Below are positions 1 to 8,467 of a stretch of 64,000 bases of DNA, piece by piece. The stretch is from Oscillospiraceae bacterium. GTDB taxonomy: Bacteria > Bacillota > Clostridia > Oscillospirales > Oscillospiraceae. Both the position numbers and the translations under genes were made by a program. Each line of letters starts with the position of its first letter. Within the stretch, counting starts at the first letter, position 1. The stretch spans positions 1 to 64,000 of the forward strand of contig JAETSB010000002.1 in the NCBI GenBank assembly GCA_021769865.1. Direction: 5' to 3'. Under the pieces are notes generated by a model that saw only the letters and a program-made list of their open reading frames with translations, did no database searches and was not told the DNA's origin.

Positions 1-3000
1 CCCGACGTTCCCGCGGGCCACACCTTCGCGGGCGTCATCGGCTACTGCAAGACGGCCGGCTACATCAGCGGCTACGGCGACGGCACCTTCAAGCCCGCCA
101 ACCCCCTGACCGGCTATGCCTTCGCCAAGATGCTGCTCGGCGCCATCGGCTATAAGAGCGACATCGAGGGCTTCGTCGACACCGGCTGGACCATGAACGT
201 GGCCCGGATCGGCAACGTGGCCGGCCTGTTCGACCGCCTCGACTTCGACGGCGCCAAGGCCGTGACCCGTGACGAGGCCTGCCAGCTGGCTCTGAACACC
301 CTGAAGGCCACCATGGTGGACTATGGCAACACCAACACCGTTGTCAGCTCCAATGGTCAGGTCCTGACCGTTCAGGGCAGCAAGGCCGCGTATGTCACCA
401 GCAACAACCGTGACATCAACGCCAACATCAACCGCCGTGTCATCAGCGCTCAGAACAACGAGATGACCCTGGAGTTCGGCGAAGAGCACTTCAAGGATCT
501 GCGCCTGGAGCATGACCGTTATGATCCCGCTTACGACATCTACGGCCATCCCTCCAACGAGTGGTCCTACAAGAAGGTCACCATCGGCACCTTCAAGCTG
601 CCCGCCGACTTCACCTTCACCAAGCAGATGGCCCACATCGAGGACACCACTGCTACCAAGGAGAAGGCCCTGGGCCTGCGCGGCTATGACACCTACAGCA
701 TCGATCACCGCGGCGGCTATGTGAGCTGGACCACTGCGGCCAGCGATCGGTATGCCACCAGCCCCTTCGCGGACGCCACCCAGATTCACATCAACGGCTG
801 GGAAGCCCGCGTGCGGAACGCCGACCTGTACAAGCAGACCGCTGTTCCCTCCGGCGAGACCGACAAGAAGGGCGTGTGGTACAGCTACGATGCCGACAGC
901 ATCGGTGCCACCACCAAGGATCTGGCTCCCACCCTGTCTGAGATCTGCGACCTGACCGACAACGGCGTGACCGTTGAGGTCTATGTCTGCCCCGTGGACG
1001 CCGACTTCATCACCGACGTCGTCGTCACCCGGACTCAGCTGATGGAAGTCGACCGCATCGCTTCCGACTATGTCGAGCTGGACACCATCAGCTCCGACAG
1101 CAAGGATCCCTACAAGGCTGGTGACCTGGCTGAGATCGCCGGCTACAACGATTACTCCCTGATGGACGAGGTTGTCAGCGTCAAGGACAACAACTATGAC
1201 GCCTACAACGTCCTCAAGGACCTGAAGGCCGGCGACGAAGTCGCGGTCATCCCCTACACCTCCGACAACGGCAAGACCTGGGAGGTCGGCCGGGCCTATG
1301 TGCCTGAGACCGTTACTGGCGCTCTGACCAACGTCGACATCTACAACACCAAGAGCAAGGCCGACGGCAACGCCATCGCCATCACCGTCGGCGGCACCAC
1401 CTATCCCATCGCGCAGTGGAACAAGGATATGCGCGAGATCGACGCTACCAAGATCCGTTCCACCAAGAAGGACGTCACCCTGCTCCTCGACGAGACGGGC
1501 AATGCCCTGCTGGCCAAGGACGTGGGCAACTCCAACGCCTGGATCGTGGTCGGCGACTACTATCAGGGCACTCTGTCCTCCGGCCGTGTGGGCTGGTTCG
1601 TCCATGGCTGGACCATCAAGGGCGACGAGGTCGACCTGGAGCTGGGCTCCATCCGCGGCGCGGCTGAGAAGTACGCCCCCGGCGATCTGGTGAAGTACCA
1701 GGTTGCGGAGAGCGGCGACGGCGAGTATGAGCTCGTGAAGCCGATGTACCGCAATGGTGCTACCGGCGGTCAGCGTATCCTGAAGAACGGCAGCCTCTCC
1801 GCTTGGACCGAGCCCAGCGCTACGGGCAAGGACAAGGACGGCAAGACTGTCTATACCGGCGAGGGCATCTACAACATCGCTCAGTTCGCCAACAAGACGG
1901 TTGACGCGCAGACCAGTGCCGTGCAGTACAAGATCGAGGGCCGGAACACCCTGCTGCCTCTCGAGTTCTACAACACCGAGATCTCCGGCTCCGCCAAAAC
2001 GATGATCACTTCCAGCGGCGACGACGTGGTGCACTTCGACTACGCTGAGGCGAAGTCTACTCCCAACCAGCCCGTCGGCACCGACGCGGATACCGCCAAG
2101 GCTGAGGCCGCCTACAAGGTTACGAATCCTGGCGCTACCTCTGGCTGGACCGTGTACAGCGGCGAGCTGACGGCCGCCGACACCAGCGACTGGTATGTCA
2201 AGAGCGGCTACACCAACAAGTGGGAATATCTGGCCGCTCCCTATGACGACGTGAAGTTCATCTATGTGGGCTTCGATTCCTCCAACGGCAACGTTGAGGT
2301 CTTCAATATCCTCAGCGGTGTTCAGAGCGTCGCTTATGACGAGCTGAAGCAGATCAACCGCTGGTGGAAGAACGTCGGCACCAACGACGGCGACTGGGTT
2401 GCCAGCCCCGCCGAGGCCTATGTCGACAAGGACGGCAAGGTCAAGGCCGTGGTCATCAAGTCCGACTCCGCCGAGGCGAACCTGAAGGATCTGATGATCA
2501 TCACCGACAACCGCGGCACGCATACCTCCACCAAGGCCATCGGCGCCGAGGCTCCCACCTCCGGCACCTACAACACCTATCAGTATGTCTCCGGCGAGGA
2601 CGGCTTCAAGGAAGAGAAGACCGGCTACTTCGATAAGAAGCTGAACGTCGGCGACGTGATCACCGGCACCCTGCAGTCCAACGGTATCGTCCGGGCGAAG
2701 ATCTTCCACGCCAACGACTATACCAACCGCAACCCCGACGGCTTCTACGTCAAGGGCATTAAGCCTCTGGAGACCCAGGAGGGCGAGAAGATCAAGACCG
2801 CGTTCTACATCGACAAGGTCAACGATCCTCAGTATCTGGGCCGTGGCGTTACCGGCGGCGGCAAGATCACCAAGAGCGACGTCGATATCCTCACCAACTT
2901 CGAGGTGCTGGGCTATGACCACGACATCGCGGACAACTACAAGGGCCTGATCAAGGTTGACAGCACGACCCAGTTCGTCGACCTGCGCAACGGCCGTCCC

Positions 3001-5061
3001 GGCAACATTGAGGAGCTGGGTGACCTGTTCGATAAGGCCAAGTGCGACAGCGACAAGGTCGAGCTGAAGGTCCTGGTCAATGGCAACAAGAGCAGCGACG
3101 GCTTCCGTCATGCCTATGTCATCATGATCCTCGAGGCTCAGCCCGCGGCCGACAACGCTGTGACGCCCGTGCTGAATATCCAGCGCATCGACAACGGCAC
3201 GGTCAAGAGCGTCGATACCAAGAAGGACGAGAGCGGCAAGGAAGTCGTGATCGGCAAGGGCACTGAGAAGGAGCCCTGGCAGATCACCGTGGCGCCCAAC
3301 ACCGTTGTGAACCTGCGCGGCGTCGTTACCAACGCCAGCAAGCTTGGCGGCACGCTGACTCCCTCTTGGAGCGCTTACGCCACGCCGCTTGCCACCGACG
3401 CTTACCGCGCGACTGTCACCGCTCCCGACATCGTCGGCGAGAAGGAAGCGAAGCTGGTGAGCTTCACTGTCGTCCACAAGGACGCCAGCAAGAAGGACGT
3501 TCAGACCGCTTCCGCCACCGTCTATGTCAAGATCATTGCCAGCAACGAGAGCCCCGATCCCACTCCCGCCGGCGGGATTAAGGTTGTGGCCGGCCCCGGC
3601 ATGAGTAACTACGTCAGCAACCTGACCGGTTCTATGAACCTGATGGCTTCCGGCAGCAACAAGATCACGCTCAGCTTCGACGCTCCCGCTTGGGCCAACG
3701 GCGTGAACGAGGACGCGAGCGAGGTGAGCTTCGACCTGGTCCTGGTGAAGAACGGCACCACTGACATTGCCACTCGGACCATCACGAATATTGCCGCGAC
3801 GACCGGCGCGTCGGCTGCCCAGGTCAACACGACGAACAAGACCAGCACTGCGGCTACCAAGTATTCCAACGACGCTCTGGAGCTCGTCTCGACTGACGTT
3901 GGGCTTGCGATCAGCACCGGCGTTCTGAAGGTCGGCACTGACAGCCTGGAAGTCCAGGTCCGCAACGTGAAGTACAAGTACGCGGTTGTTGACTACAAGT
4001 TCGAGGCTGGCACGGATGACCCGGATACCGACGTTGTTGTGTCCATTAGCACCGGCGCCATCTTCCAGAAGATGCTGGTTGGTACGCCCGGCGCGAATCC
4101 CAATCTGTTCGGCTTCAAGTACACGCTGCCTGCTGGCTACACTGGCGCTTCCCTGACCTACAAGGTCGAAGGTGCCTCCGCTACCACCGGCAACGAGGCC
4201 GAGCTGGCTGGTTCTCTGAGCAGCGGCACCGATAAGGACCTGGCGAATGTCTACGCCAATGGCGGCGAGAAGGTCGTCGTGACCATCTCCGGCATCACCA
4301 AGACCCCGACCGCGCCCAAGATTCAGATGAAGAACTGGGCTAGCACTAAGTATATCTTCGGCGCTGGCGATGTCATCACGAATCTGACTGCTGGCACTAC
4401 CGATGCTAACGGTGACAGCATGGCGGTTACCGACGGCGGCAAGCTGATTATCACCTCCGCCCGCGGTACTGTGGCGACTGATGCCGTTACCTACGCCATC
4501 GGCGAGACTGGTACCGATACCTTCACTGTTGCCTTCACGAAGGGCGCTGGCGGCACCGACGCTTCGAAGGTGAAGGTGAAGCTGGTCCTGACCGACAAGG
4601 ATGGCAAGCAGGTGGGTACCGCCCTTGAGACCACTCTGGAGGACAGCACCAGCGATCCCACCAAGAAGGTTACTTGGACTGTGCCTGCGAGCCAGGATCT
4701 GTTCCTTGACCTCAGAGAGTGCACCATCACTCCTGTTGTCGCTCCCGCTATCGACAAGAGCGCCAGCTCTTACGATAAGACCACTAAGGTTCTTACCGTG
4801 AAGTTCGATGCTTCTAAGCCGGGTGTCGATGAGGATACCATCATTGATGGCGCTTTCGTGGGCAAGGCTGGCGTTACCGTGACGGAGATCACCTATGTGG
4901 ATGCGAGAACTGTGACCATGGTCATTGGCAACCTCGCGGACACTGCGTCTACGTTCGATGTTACCGCGAACGCCTCCATCAAGGGCACGGCTGCCAGCGG
5001 CGGCGCGGCCCTGACTGCGACGGACATGCAGATTACTGTTAATACCGGTGCTGTGGCTTAA
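1..5061 (+). CDS. Large S-layer-homology (SLH) surface protein, 5' end outside window
   Basis: The frame is open from base 1, so the gene starts outside the window; 1686 codons are visible. Codons 9-64 hold an SLH repeat (GYISGYGDGTFKPANPLTG core) and a degenerate further repeat follows (DEACQLALNTLK). SLH repeats bind secondary cell-wall polymer and anchor exported proteins to the envelope. The remainder is Thr/Ser/Gly/Asp-rich with beta-strand-like spacing, typical of extracellular stalk or S-layer proteins, and shows no catalytic motif. Codon use drifts from almost wholly C-ending at the 5' side to many T-ending codons (GCT, ACT, GAT) in the last 700 nt. The signal peptide must lie upstream. 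SLH assignment is sure; the role as a major surface-layer protein is inference. Confidence 0.85.
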   Translation, partial: PDVPAGHTFAGVIGYCKTAGYISGYGDGTFKPANPLTGYAFAKMLLGAIGYKSDIEGFVDTGWTMNVARIGNVAGLFDRLDFDGAKAVTRDEACQLALNTLKATMVDYGNTNTVVSSNGQVLTVQGSKAAYVTSNNRDINANINRRVISAQNNEMTLEFGEEHFKDLRLEHDRYDPAYDIYGHPSNEWSYKKVTIGTFKLPADFTFTKQMAHIEDTTATKEKALGLRGYDTYSIDHRGGYVSWTTAASDRYATSPFADATQIHINGWEARVRNADLYKQTAVPSGETDKKGVWYSYDADSIGATTKDLAPTLSEICDLTDNGVTVEVYVCPVDADFITDVVVTRTQLMEVDRIASDYVELDTISSDSKDPYKAGDLAEIAGYNDYSLMDEVVSVKDNNYDAYNVLKDLKAGDEVAVIPYTSDNGKTWEVGRAYVPETVTGALTNVDIYNTKSKADGNAIAITVGGTTYPIAQWNKDMREIDATKIRSTKKDVTLLLDETGNALLAKDVGNSNAWIVVGDYYQGTLSSGRVGWFVHGWTIKGDEVDLELGSIRGAAEKYAPGDLVKYQVAESGDGEYELVKPMYRNGATGGQRILKNGSLSAWTEPSATGKDKDGKTVYTGEGIYNIAQFANKTVDAQTSAVQYKIEGRNTLLPLEFYNTEISGSAKTMITSSGDDVVHFDYAEAKSTPNQPVGTDADTAKAEAAYKVTNPGATSGWTVYSGELTAADTSDWYVKSGYTNKWEYLAAPYDDVKFIYVGFDSSNGNVEVFNILSGVQSVAYDELKQINRWWKNVGTNDGDWVASPAEAYVDKDGKVKAVVIKSDSAEANLKDLMIITDNRGTHTSTKAIGAEAPTSGTYNTYQYVSGEDGFKEEKTGYFDKKLNVGDVITGTLQSNGIVRAKIFHANDYTNRNPDGFYVKGIKPLETQEGEKIKTAFYIDKVNDPQYLGRGVTGGGKITKSDVDILTNFEVLGYDHDIADNYKGLIKVDSTTQFVDLRNGRPGNIEELGDLFDKAKCDSDKVELKVLVNGNKSSDGFRHAYVIMILEAQPAADNAVTPVLNIQRIDNGTVKSVDTKKDESGKEVVIGKGTEKEPWQITVAPNTVVNLRGVVTNASKLGGTLTPSWSAYATPLATDAYRATVTAPDIVGEKEAKLVSFTVVHKDASKKDVQTASATVYVKIIASNESPDPTPAGGIKVVAGPGMSNYVSNLTGSMNLMASGSNKITLSFDAPAWANGVNEDASEVSFDLVLVKNGTTDIATRTITNIAATTGASAAQVNTTNKTSTAATKYSNDALELVSTDVGLAISTGVLKVGTDSLEVQVRNVKYKYAVVDYKFEAGTDDPDTDVVVSISTGAIFQKMLVGTPGANPNLFGFKYTLPAGYTGASLTYKVEGASATTGNEAELAGSLSSGTDKDLANVYANGGEKVVVTISGITKTPTAPKIQMKNWASTKYIFGAGDVITNLTAGTTDANGDSMAVTDGGKLIITSARGTVATDAVTYAIGETGTDTFTVAFTKGAGGTDASKVKVKLVLTDKDGKQVGTALETTLEDSTSDPTKKVTWTVPASQDLFLDLRECTITPVVAPAIDKSASSYDKTTKVLTVKFDASKPGVDEDTIIDGAFVGKAGVTVTEITYVDARTVTMVIGNLADTASTFDVTANASIKGTAASGGAALTATDMQITVNTGAVA

Positions 5062-5104
5062 GTTAAACCCTTAAGTTTCCATACCGGCGATACGGTACCT
5101 GAGA

Positions 5105-5137
5105 AAAGGACCCCGGGCTTTTTGCCCGGGGTCCTTT
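5105..5137. terminator. Bidirectional intrinsic terminator
   Basis: Perfect 14-bp stem (5105-5118 with 5124-5137) around TTTTT, with A/T tracts on both sides. It separates the convergent SLH gene and the minus-strand gene at 5143. Confidence 0.85.
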
Positions 5138-5142
5138 CTTGC

Positions 5143-5655
5143 TCACCGCAAGCCAAAAATGGTGATGTTGGGGGAGGCCATCCGGCCGCCCTCCGTGGCC
5201 CGTACGCTGTAAGCCGAGAGGCCGGAAAAGAGAGCGTCCAGTCTGAAATGGAAGGTCCCCGTGTCCCCCAGGAGAATTCCCTGAACCTCCCGGTTTAGGT
5301 CATGATGCGGCCAAAAGAGCACCAGCGCCGAGCCATAGGGGAGAGAGGCGATTTCCAGGTACGAGGTGCTGTCCACGCGGAGCTTGTAGTGGATATCCGG
5401 GGCTGTGGTACCAGCTATCACCGGCAGGTGTACCAGGAGACCGACGAATTCCCAGTCTTCCCAGCTGAGGAAAAACTCGGAAGAAGTGTTGCCAATGGTG
5501 ATGCCCATGCTTGTTGATTCTTTGAGGATTTCGACGGCCCCCAGCTTCCCCCCCAGGGCGGCGTCGAGTTTTAAGTTGTCGGCGTTGAAGTCGGACATAA
5601 GAACGCGGTCCGTCAGCTCCCATTGGTTCAATCCGTAGTGTTCGGTTTGCTGCAT
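5143..5655 (-). CDS. Phage-tail-associated-like protein, 170 aa
   Basis: The N-terminus (HYGLNQWELTDRVLMSDFNA, then DNLKLDAAL) matches the opening seen in many clostridial phage tail-fibre and baseplate-associated proteins. The rest is predicted beta-rich and carries no catalytic motif I recognise. The ATG at 5655 is preferred over the longer frame because GGAGG sits about 8 nt upstream. No other phage gene lies next to it, so it is either a prophage remnant or a tail-like domain used by the host. It is convergent with the SLH gene and divergent from spoVAE. Family resemblance is from memory of the motif; function is unknown. Confidence 0.6.
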   Translation of the reverse strand: MQQTEHYGLNQWELTDRVLMSDFNADNLKLDAALGGKLGAVEILKESTSMGITIGNTSSEFFLSWEDWEFVGLLVHLPVIAGTTAPDIHYKLRVDSTSYLEIASLPYGSALVLFWPHHDLNREVQGILLGDTGTFHFRLDALFSGLSAYSVRATEGGRMASPNITIFGLR

Positions 5656-5789
5656 GAAAATAACCTCCAGTTGTGATATATAGGTGTAACCCCATAGTTG
5701 GTTTTGGGGGGTGAGTTGCACGCCGCCGTGCGCGGGCGCATAAAATCTTCTCGGCCGGGAGACCCTACCGGAAAAGGGAGGTTTTGAGC

Positions 5790-6146
5790 ATGGATTATTT
5801 GAACGCGTTTTTGTGCGGGGGCATCCTGTGCGCCATCGGGCAGATTCTGATTGACAAGACGCAGCTGACCCCGGCGCGGATTCTGACGGGCTACGTGGTA
5901 GCGGGGGTGATTCTCAGCGCGGCAGGGCTGTATGAGCCTCTGGCCCAGTGGGGGGGCGCGGGGGCGACGGTGCCCTTGACGGGCTTCGGGCATCTGCTTG
6001 CCAAGGGAGTCCGGAAAGCGGTGGACATGGACGGCTGGCTTGGGGTCCTGACGGGGGGCCTGACGGCGGCGGCAGGCGGCGTTGCGGCGGCGACGTTTTT
6101 CGCGGCGGTAATGGCGGCGGTGTTCAAGCCCAGTGCGAAGCGGTGA
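5790..6146 (+). CDS. spoVAE: Stage V sporulation protein AE (SpoVAE)
   Basis: This is a 118-aa hydrophobic protein that begins MDYLNAFLCGGILCAIGQIL, followed by a TPARIL...GYVVAGV segment and GATVPLTGFGHLLAKGV, all hallmarks of SpoVAE. SpoVA proteins form the inner spore membrane channel that moves Ca-dipicolinate into the spore and out at germination. About four membrane helices are expected. The ATG at 5790 is chosen because GGGAGG ends 8 nt upstream; the in-frame TTG at 5784 would be too close. SpoVAC and SpoVAD are not next to it, so the gene appears detached from the usual spoVA operon. Expression in the forespore is expected from the family; no clear SigG promoter was found. Confidence 0.9.
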   Translation: MDYLNAFLCGGILCAIGQILIDKTQLTPARILTGYVVAGVILSAAGLYEPLAQWGGAGATVPLTGFGHLLAKGVRKAVDMDGWLGVLTGGLTAAAGGVAAATFFAAVMAAVFKPSAKR

Positions 6147-6154
6147 AAAAGGGC

Positions 6155-6183
6155 TTGCGTTCCCCGTGCGGGTGTGGTATAGT
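6155..6183 (+). promoter_or_regulatory. Promoter for antitoxin RNA
   Basis: TTGCGT (6155-6160), 17-nt spacer, TATAGT (6178-6183). It faces the toxin gene across a shared terminator. Confidence 0.7.
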
Positions 6184-6203
6184 AAAGATGCCCTAAATGA
6201 GCT

Positions 6204-6226
6204 GGTGATGAGCTCAAGGTATCCAC
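6204..6226 (+). repeat. Antitoxin copy of direct repeat
   Basis: GGTGATGAGCTCAAGG then TATCCAC. It matches 6360-6384 over its whole length, apart from two single-base gaps. Confidence 0.8.
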
Positions 6227-6237
6227 GCAGCAAAAAG

Positions 6238-6270
6238 AAACCCCCGGAGAATTGGGCTCTCCGGGGGTTT
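6238..6270. terminator. Shared bidirectional terminator of the toxin-antitoxin locus
   Basis: A 13-bp stem (6238-6250 with 6258-6270, AAACCCCCGGAGA arm) around a 7-nt loop, with A-rich and T-rich flanks. It ends both convergent transcripts. Confidence 0.85.
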
Positions 6271-6278
6271 CTTTGGGC

Positions 6279-6374
6279 TTAGCTGCCCTTCCTGTGCCGG
6301 TCTATCCATCTACAGATGTAATAGCAAGTGATGCCCGCAGCTACCGACACGAGAAAATTGGTGATGAGGCTCAA
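6279..6374 (-). CDS. Fst-like small membrane toxin, 31 aa
   Basis: A 31-codon frame starts at TTG 6374 with AAGGAGG 9-10 nt upstream. The peptide begins MSLITNFLVSVAAGITCYYI and ends with a basic, polar tail (CRWIDRHRKGS): one membrane helix plus a charged C-terminus, as in Fst/Ldr type I toxins. It has its own strong promoter, a convergent antisense RNA, a shared terminator and 5' direct repeats. Small membrane toxins of this kind insert in the inner membrane and depolarise it when the RNA antitoxin is lost. Similar short peptides are common in gut clostridia as unannotated proteins. The call as toxin is inference from architecture. Confidence 0.7.
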   Translation of the reverse strand: MSLITNFLVSVAAGITCYYICRWIDRHRKGS

Positions 6375-6384
6375 GGATATCCAC
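6360..6384 (+). repeat. Toxin-side copy of direct repeat
   Basis: It covers the toxin TTG start and part of its leader; 23 of 25 positions align with 6204-6226. On the mRNA it would pair with the antitoxin RNA and block ribosome loading. Confidence 0.8.
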
Positions 6385-6421
6385 CTCCTTCCTGTTGCCA
6401 GTATAGGAGGGCAGCACCCTA

Positions 6422-6450
6422 ATTATACCAGATTTCGACAGGGCCCGCAA
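6422..6450 (-). promoter_or_regulatory. Promoter of the small membrane toxin
   Basis: Read on the minus strand: TTGCGG (6450-6445), 17-nt spacer, perfect TATAAT (6427-6422). The start codon lies about 40 nt downstream. Confidence 0.75.
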
Positions 6451-6569
6451 GGCCGGAGCGGAAACGTGTCAAAAATCCGTCAAAAAACTGTCATAAAATT
6501 GTTACCCCTTTCCGCCGGAAAATCTGCTATACTAAGACTACCGATTTTCGACAGAAAGGACCCGACGCC

Positions 6570-7775
6570 ATGGGCCGATTACTAAGCGTTGCATTGCTGC
6601 TGCTTCTGCTGACCGCCTGCGCGACCTCGGCTCCGCCGGCGGAGGAGCCGCCCCCGCCGGAGCCGGAGGTCCAGGAGCCGGAACCGCCCCCCGCCCCGGT
6701 GCAGGAACCCTATGAGATCAAGGACCCCACGGAGGAGCGGGAGGGGTATGTTCTCTGGCGGGGCCGGGTGGAGCACCTGTTTTTCCACCCGGTCATCGCC
6801 TATCCGGAGCTGGCCTTCGACGGGGACAGCCAGGCCAACGGCCTGGACGACTACATGGTCACCGTGGACGAGTACAACAAGATCCTCCAGAGCGTCTACG
6901 ACAAGGGCTACGTCCTGGTGGACATCAACTCGGTCTGGAGCGAGTACGACGACAACGGCGTCCCGCGGATGAAGGCCAATGACCTCTACCTCCCCGAGGG
7001 GAAAAAGCCCCTGGTCCTCAGCTACGACGACACGAATTACTACCCCTACATGCTGGAAAACGGCTTTGCCTACAAGCTCGTCATCGGGGAGGACCTGAAA
7101 ATTGCCTCCTGGGGCCTGGACCCGGAGGGGAACGAGGTGGTGAGCCGGGACCTGGACGCCATCCCGATTCTGGATAAGTTCGTGGAGGAGCACCCGGACT
7201 TCTCCCCCTTCGGGGCCAAGGGCTGCCTGAGCCTGACGGGCTACGAGGGCATCCTGGGCTACCGCACCCAGACGGACACCCAGGAGTGGGACGACGCCAA
7301 GGAGGCGAACCGCCAGAAAGAGCGGGAGGCTGTCCGGCCCATTGTGGAGGAGCTGCGCCGCACCGGCTGGACCTTCGGCAGCCACACCTGGGGCCATATT
7401 CGCCTGGGCGACGGGAACATGACCCGCATCGAGGCGGACACCCAGCGCTGGCTGGACGAGGTGGGCAGCCTGGTGGGGGAGACCAAGATTCTCTTCTACC
7501 CCCACGGCGAGCGCCCCGACGGCAACGACTGGACCCTGACGGGCCCGGCGTTTCAGTTTCTCCAGAGCAAGGGCTTCCGGGTCTTCTGTTCCGTGGGGGT
7601 GGAGAGCTTCAGCTTTATGAAAAAGGACATCAGCGCCGTGATCTGCGACCGCCTCCACCCCGACGGGACGACCCTCCGTCATTCCCGGGACCGCTACCTG
7701 CAATTCTACGACGCGAAGGACATCATCGACTTAACCGTCCGCCCGGAGAGGGAGGTCTCCTGGGCGGAGGAGTGA
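6570..7775 (+). CDS. Lipoprotein with polysaccharide-deacetylase-like (NodB) domain
   Basis: A 401-aa exported lipoprotein: signal peptide of Leu repeats ending in lipobox LTAC (Cys17), then a Pro/Glu linker to about residue 48, then a CE4/NodB-like fold. The visible NodB signatures are LVLSYDDTNYY (the Asp-Asp of motif 1) and FGSHTWGH (the His-x3-His metal pair of motif 2), with LFYPHGERPDG after them. The domain resembles clostridial peptidoglycan or polysaccharide deacetylases, but motif 1 is SYDD rather than TFDD, so substrate and activity are uncertain. A ribosome-binding AAAGGA precedes the ATG. It stands 16 nt upstream of cdd and may be co-transcribed. Confidence 0.75.
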   Translation: MGRLLSVALLLLLLTACATSAPPAEEPPPPEPEVQEPEPPPAPVQEPYEIKDPTEEREGYVLWRGRVEHLFFHPVIAYPELAFDGDSQANGLDDYMVTVDEYNKILQSVYDKGYVLVDINSVWSEYDDNGVPRMKANDLYLPEGKKPLVLSYDDTNYYPYMLENGFAYKLVIGEDLKIASWGLDPEGNEVVSRDLDAIPILDKFVEEHPDFSPFGAKGCLSLTGYEGILGYRTQTDTQEWDDAKEANRQKEREAVRPIVEELRRTGWTFGSHTWGHIRLGDGNMTRIEADTQRWLDEVGSLVGETKILFYPHGERPDGNDWTLTGPAFQFLQSKGFRVFCSVGVESFSFMKKDISAVICDRLHPDGTTLRHSRDRYLQFYDAKDIIDLTVRPEREVSWAEE

Positions 7776-7791
7776 GAAAGGAGTGTTCGCC

Positions 7792-8196
7792 ATGACACGA
7801 GAAGAACTGAAGGCCGCCGCCGTGGCCATGCTGGAGCGGTCCTACTGCCCCTACTCCCACTTCCCCGTGGGCGCGGCCCTGGAGTGCTCCGACGGCACGG
7901 TGTTCACCGGCTGCAACATTGAGAACGCCGCCTATTCCCCCACCATCTGCGCCGAGCGGACGGCGGTGGCCAAGGCCGTCAGCGAGGGACACCGGGACTT
8001 CGTCCGCATCGTGGTGACGGGGAAGTGCGAGGACTTCTGCGTTCCCTGCGCCGTGTGCCGCCAGGTGCTCTATGAGTTTGCGCCGGACATGGAGGTCATC
8101 AGCCTCAACGGCAAGGGGGAGGAGCTGACCCGGACCCTTCGGGAACTGCTGCCCCATGGGTTCGGCCCGCAGTATCTGCTGAAGGAAGAGGAGTAA
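7792..8196 (+). CDS. cdd: Cytidine deaminase
   Basis: A 134-aa homotetrameric-type enzyme that hydrolyses cytidine and deoxycytidine to uridine forms in pyrimidine salvage. The zinc ligands Cys53, Cys86 and Cys89 and the catalytic Glu55 are in place (TICAERTA and VPCAVCRQ) at the same numbers as in the Bacillus enzyme. The ATG at 7792 is preferred over GTG 7783 because AAAGGAG lies 8 nt upstream. It ends in a strong terminator at 8201. The uridine phosphorylase gene at 33.2 kb belongs to the same salvage route. Confidence 0.95.
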   Translation: MTREELKAAAVAMLERSYCPYSHFPVGAALECSDGTVFTGCNIENAAYSPTICAERTAVAKAVSEGHRDFVRIVVTGKCEDFCVPCAVCRQVLYEFAPDMEVISLNGKGEELTRTLRELLPHGFGPQYLLKEEE

Positions 8197-8200
8197 AAAA

Positions 8201-8224
8201 GCGCCCCGCCGGAAGGCGGGGCGC
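8201..8224. terminator. Terminator after cdd
   Basis: A 10-bp GC stem GCGCCCCGCC / GGCGGGGCGC with a GGAA loop; an A-tract precedes it, so it could also serve the minus-strand gene at 8242. Confidence 0.8.
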
Positions 8225-8241
8225 ATGTTTGTAGGCTGTGC

Positions 8242-8397
8242 CTATCTCCTCCGGTTCGCCCGGCTGATTCTGGAGAGTACGATACCGATGAGGACACAGA
8301 TCAGGCCGGCGATGAGCATCGGGCTGTTCGCGTGCCGGGTCAACAGGAAGATTCCCAGGAGAAGAAAGACTAGACCGACAATTCCAACCGCGTACAT
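8242..8397 (-). CDS. Small two-helix membrane protein, 51 aa
   Basis: The peptide begins MYAVGIVGLVFLLLGIFLLT and has a second hydrophobic segment (MLIAGLICVLIGIVL) before a basic end (RISRANRRR), so two membrane helices with an inside-positive C-terminus are expected. The ATG at 8397 is chosen because AAGGAGG lies at good distance upstream; the longer frame has no such site. No family is recognised. It lies downstream of the MBL gene with a 70-nt gap and may be its own unit. Confidence 0.6.
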   Translation of the reverse strand: MYAVGIVGLVFLLLGIFLLTRHANSPMLIAGLICVLIGIVLSRISRANRRR

Positions 8398-8467
8398 AGG
8401 GCATATCCTCCTTATGATGGAATACGGTTCCTTGCCGCTCCGGGCGGATGAACAGGGCTTTCCCTTG

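Larger units (their letters stand above)
6189..6270 (+). ncRNA. Putative type I antitoxin RNA (RNA II-like)
   Basis: A short untranslated transcript of about 80 nt is predicted from the TATAGT promoter to the terminator ending at 6270. Its segment 6204-6226 is nearly identical to plus-strand 6360-6384, so the RNA is complementary to the ribosome-binding and start region of the minus-strand toxin mRNA. It also overlaps the 3' end of that mRNA at the common terminator. This is the arrangement of the enterococcal par (Fst) locus. No expression data; the inference rests on layout. Confidence 0.6.
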
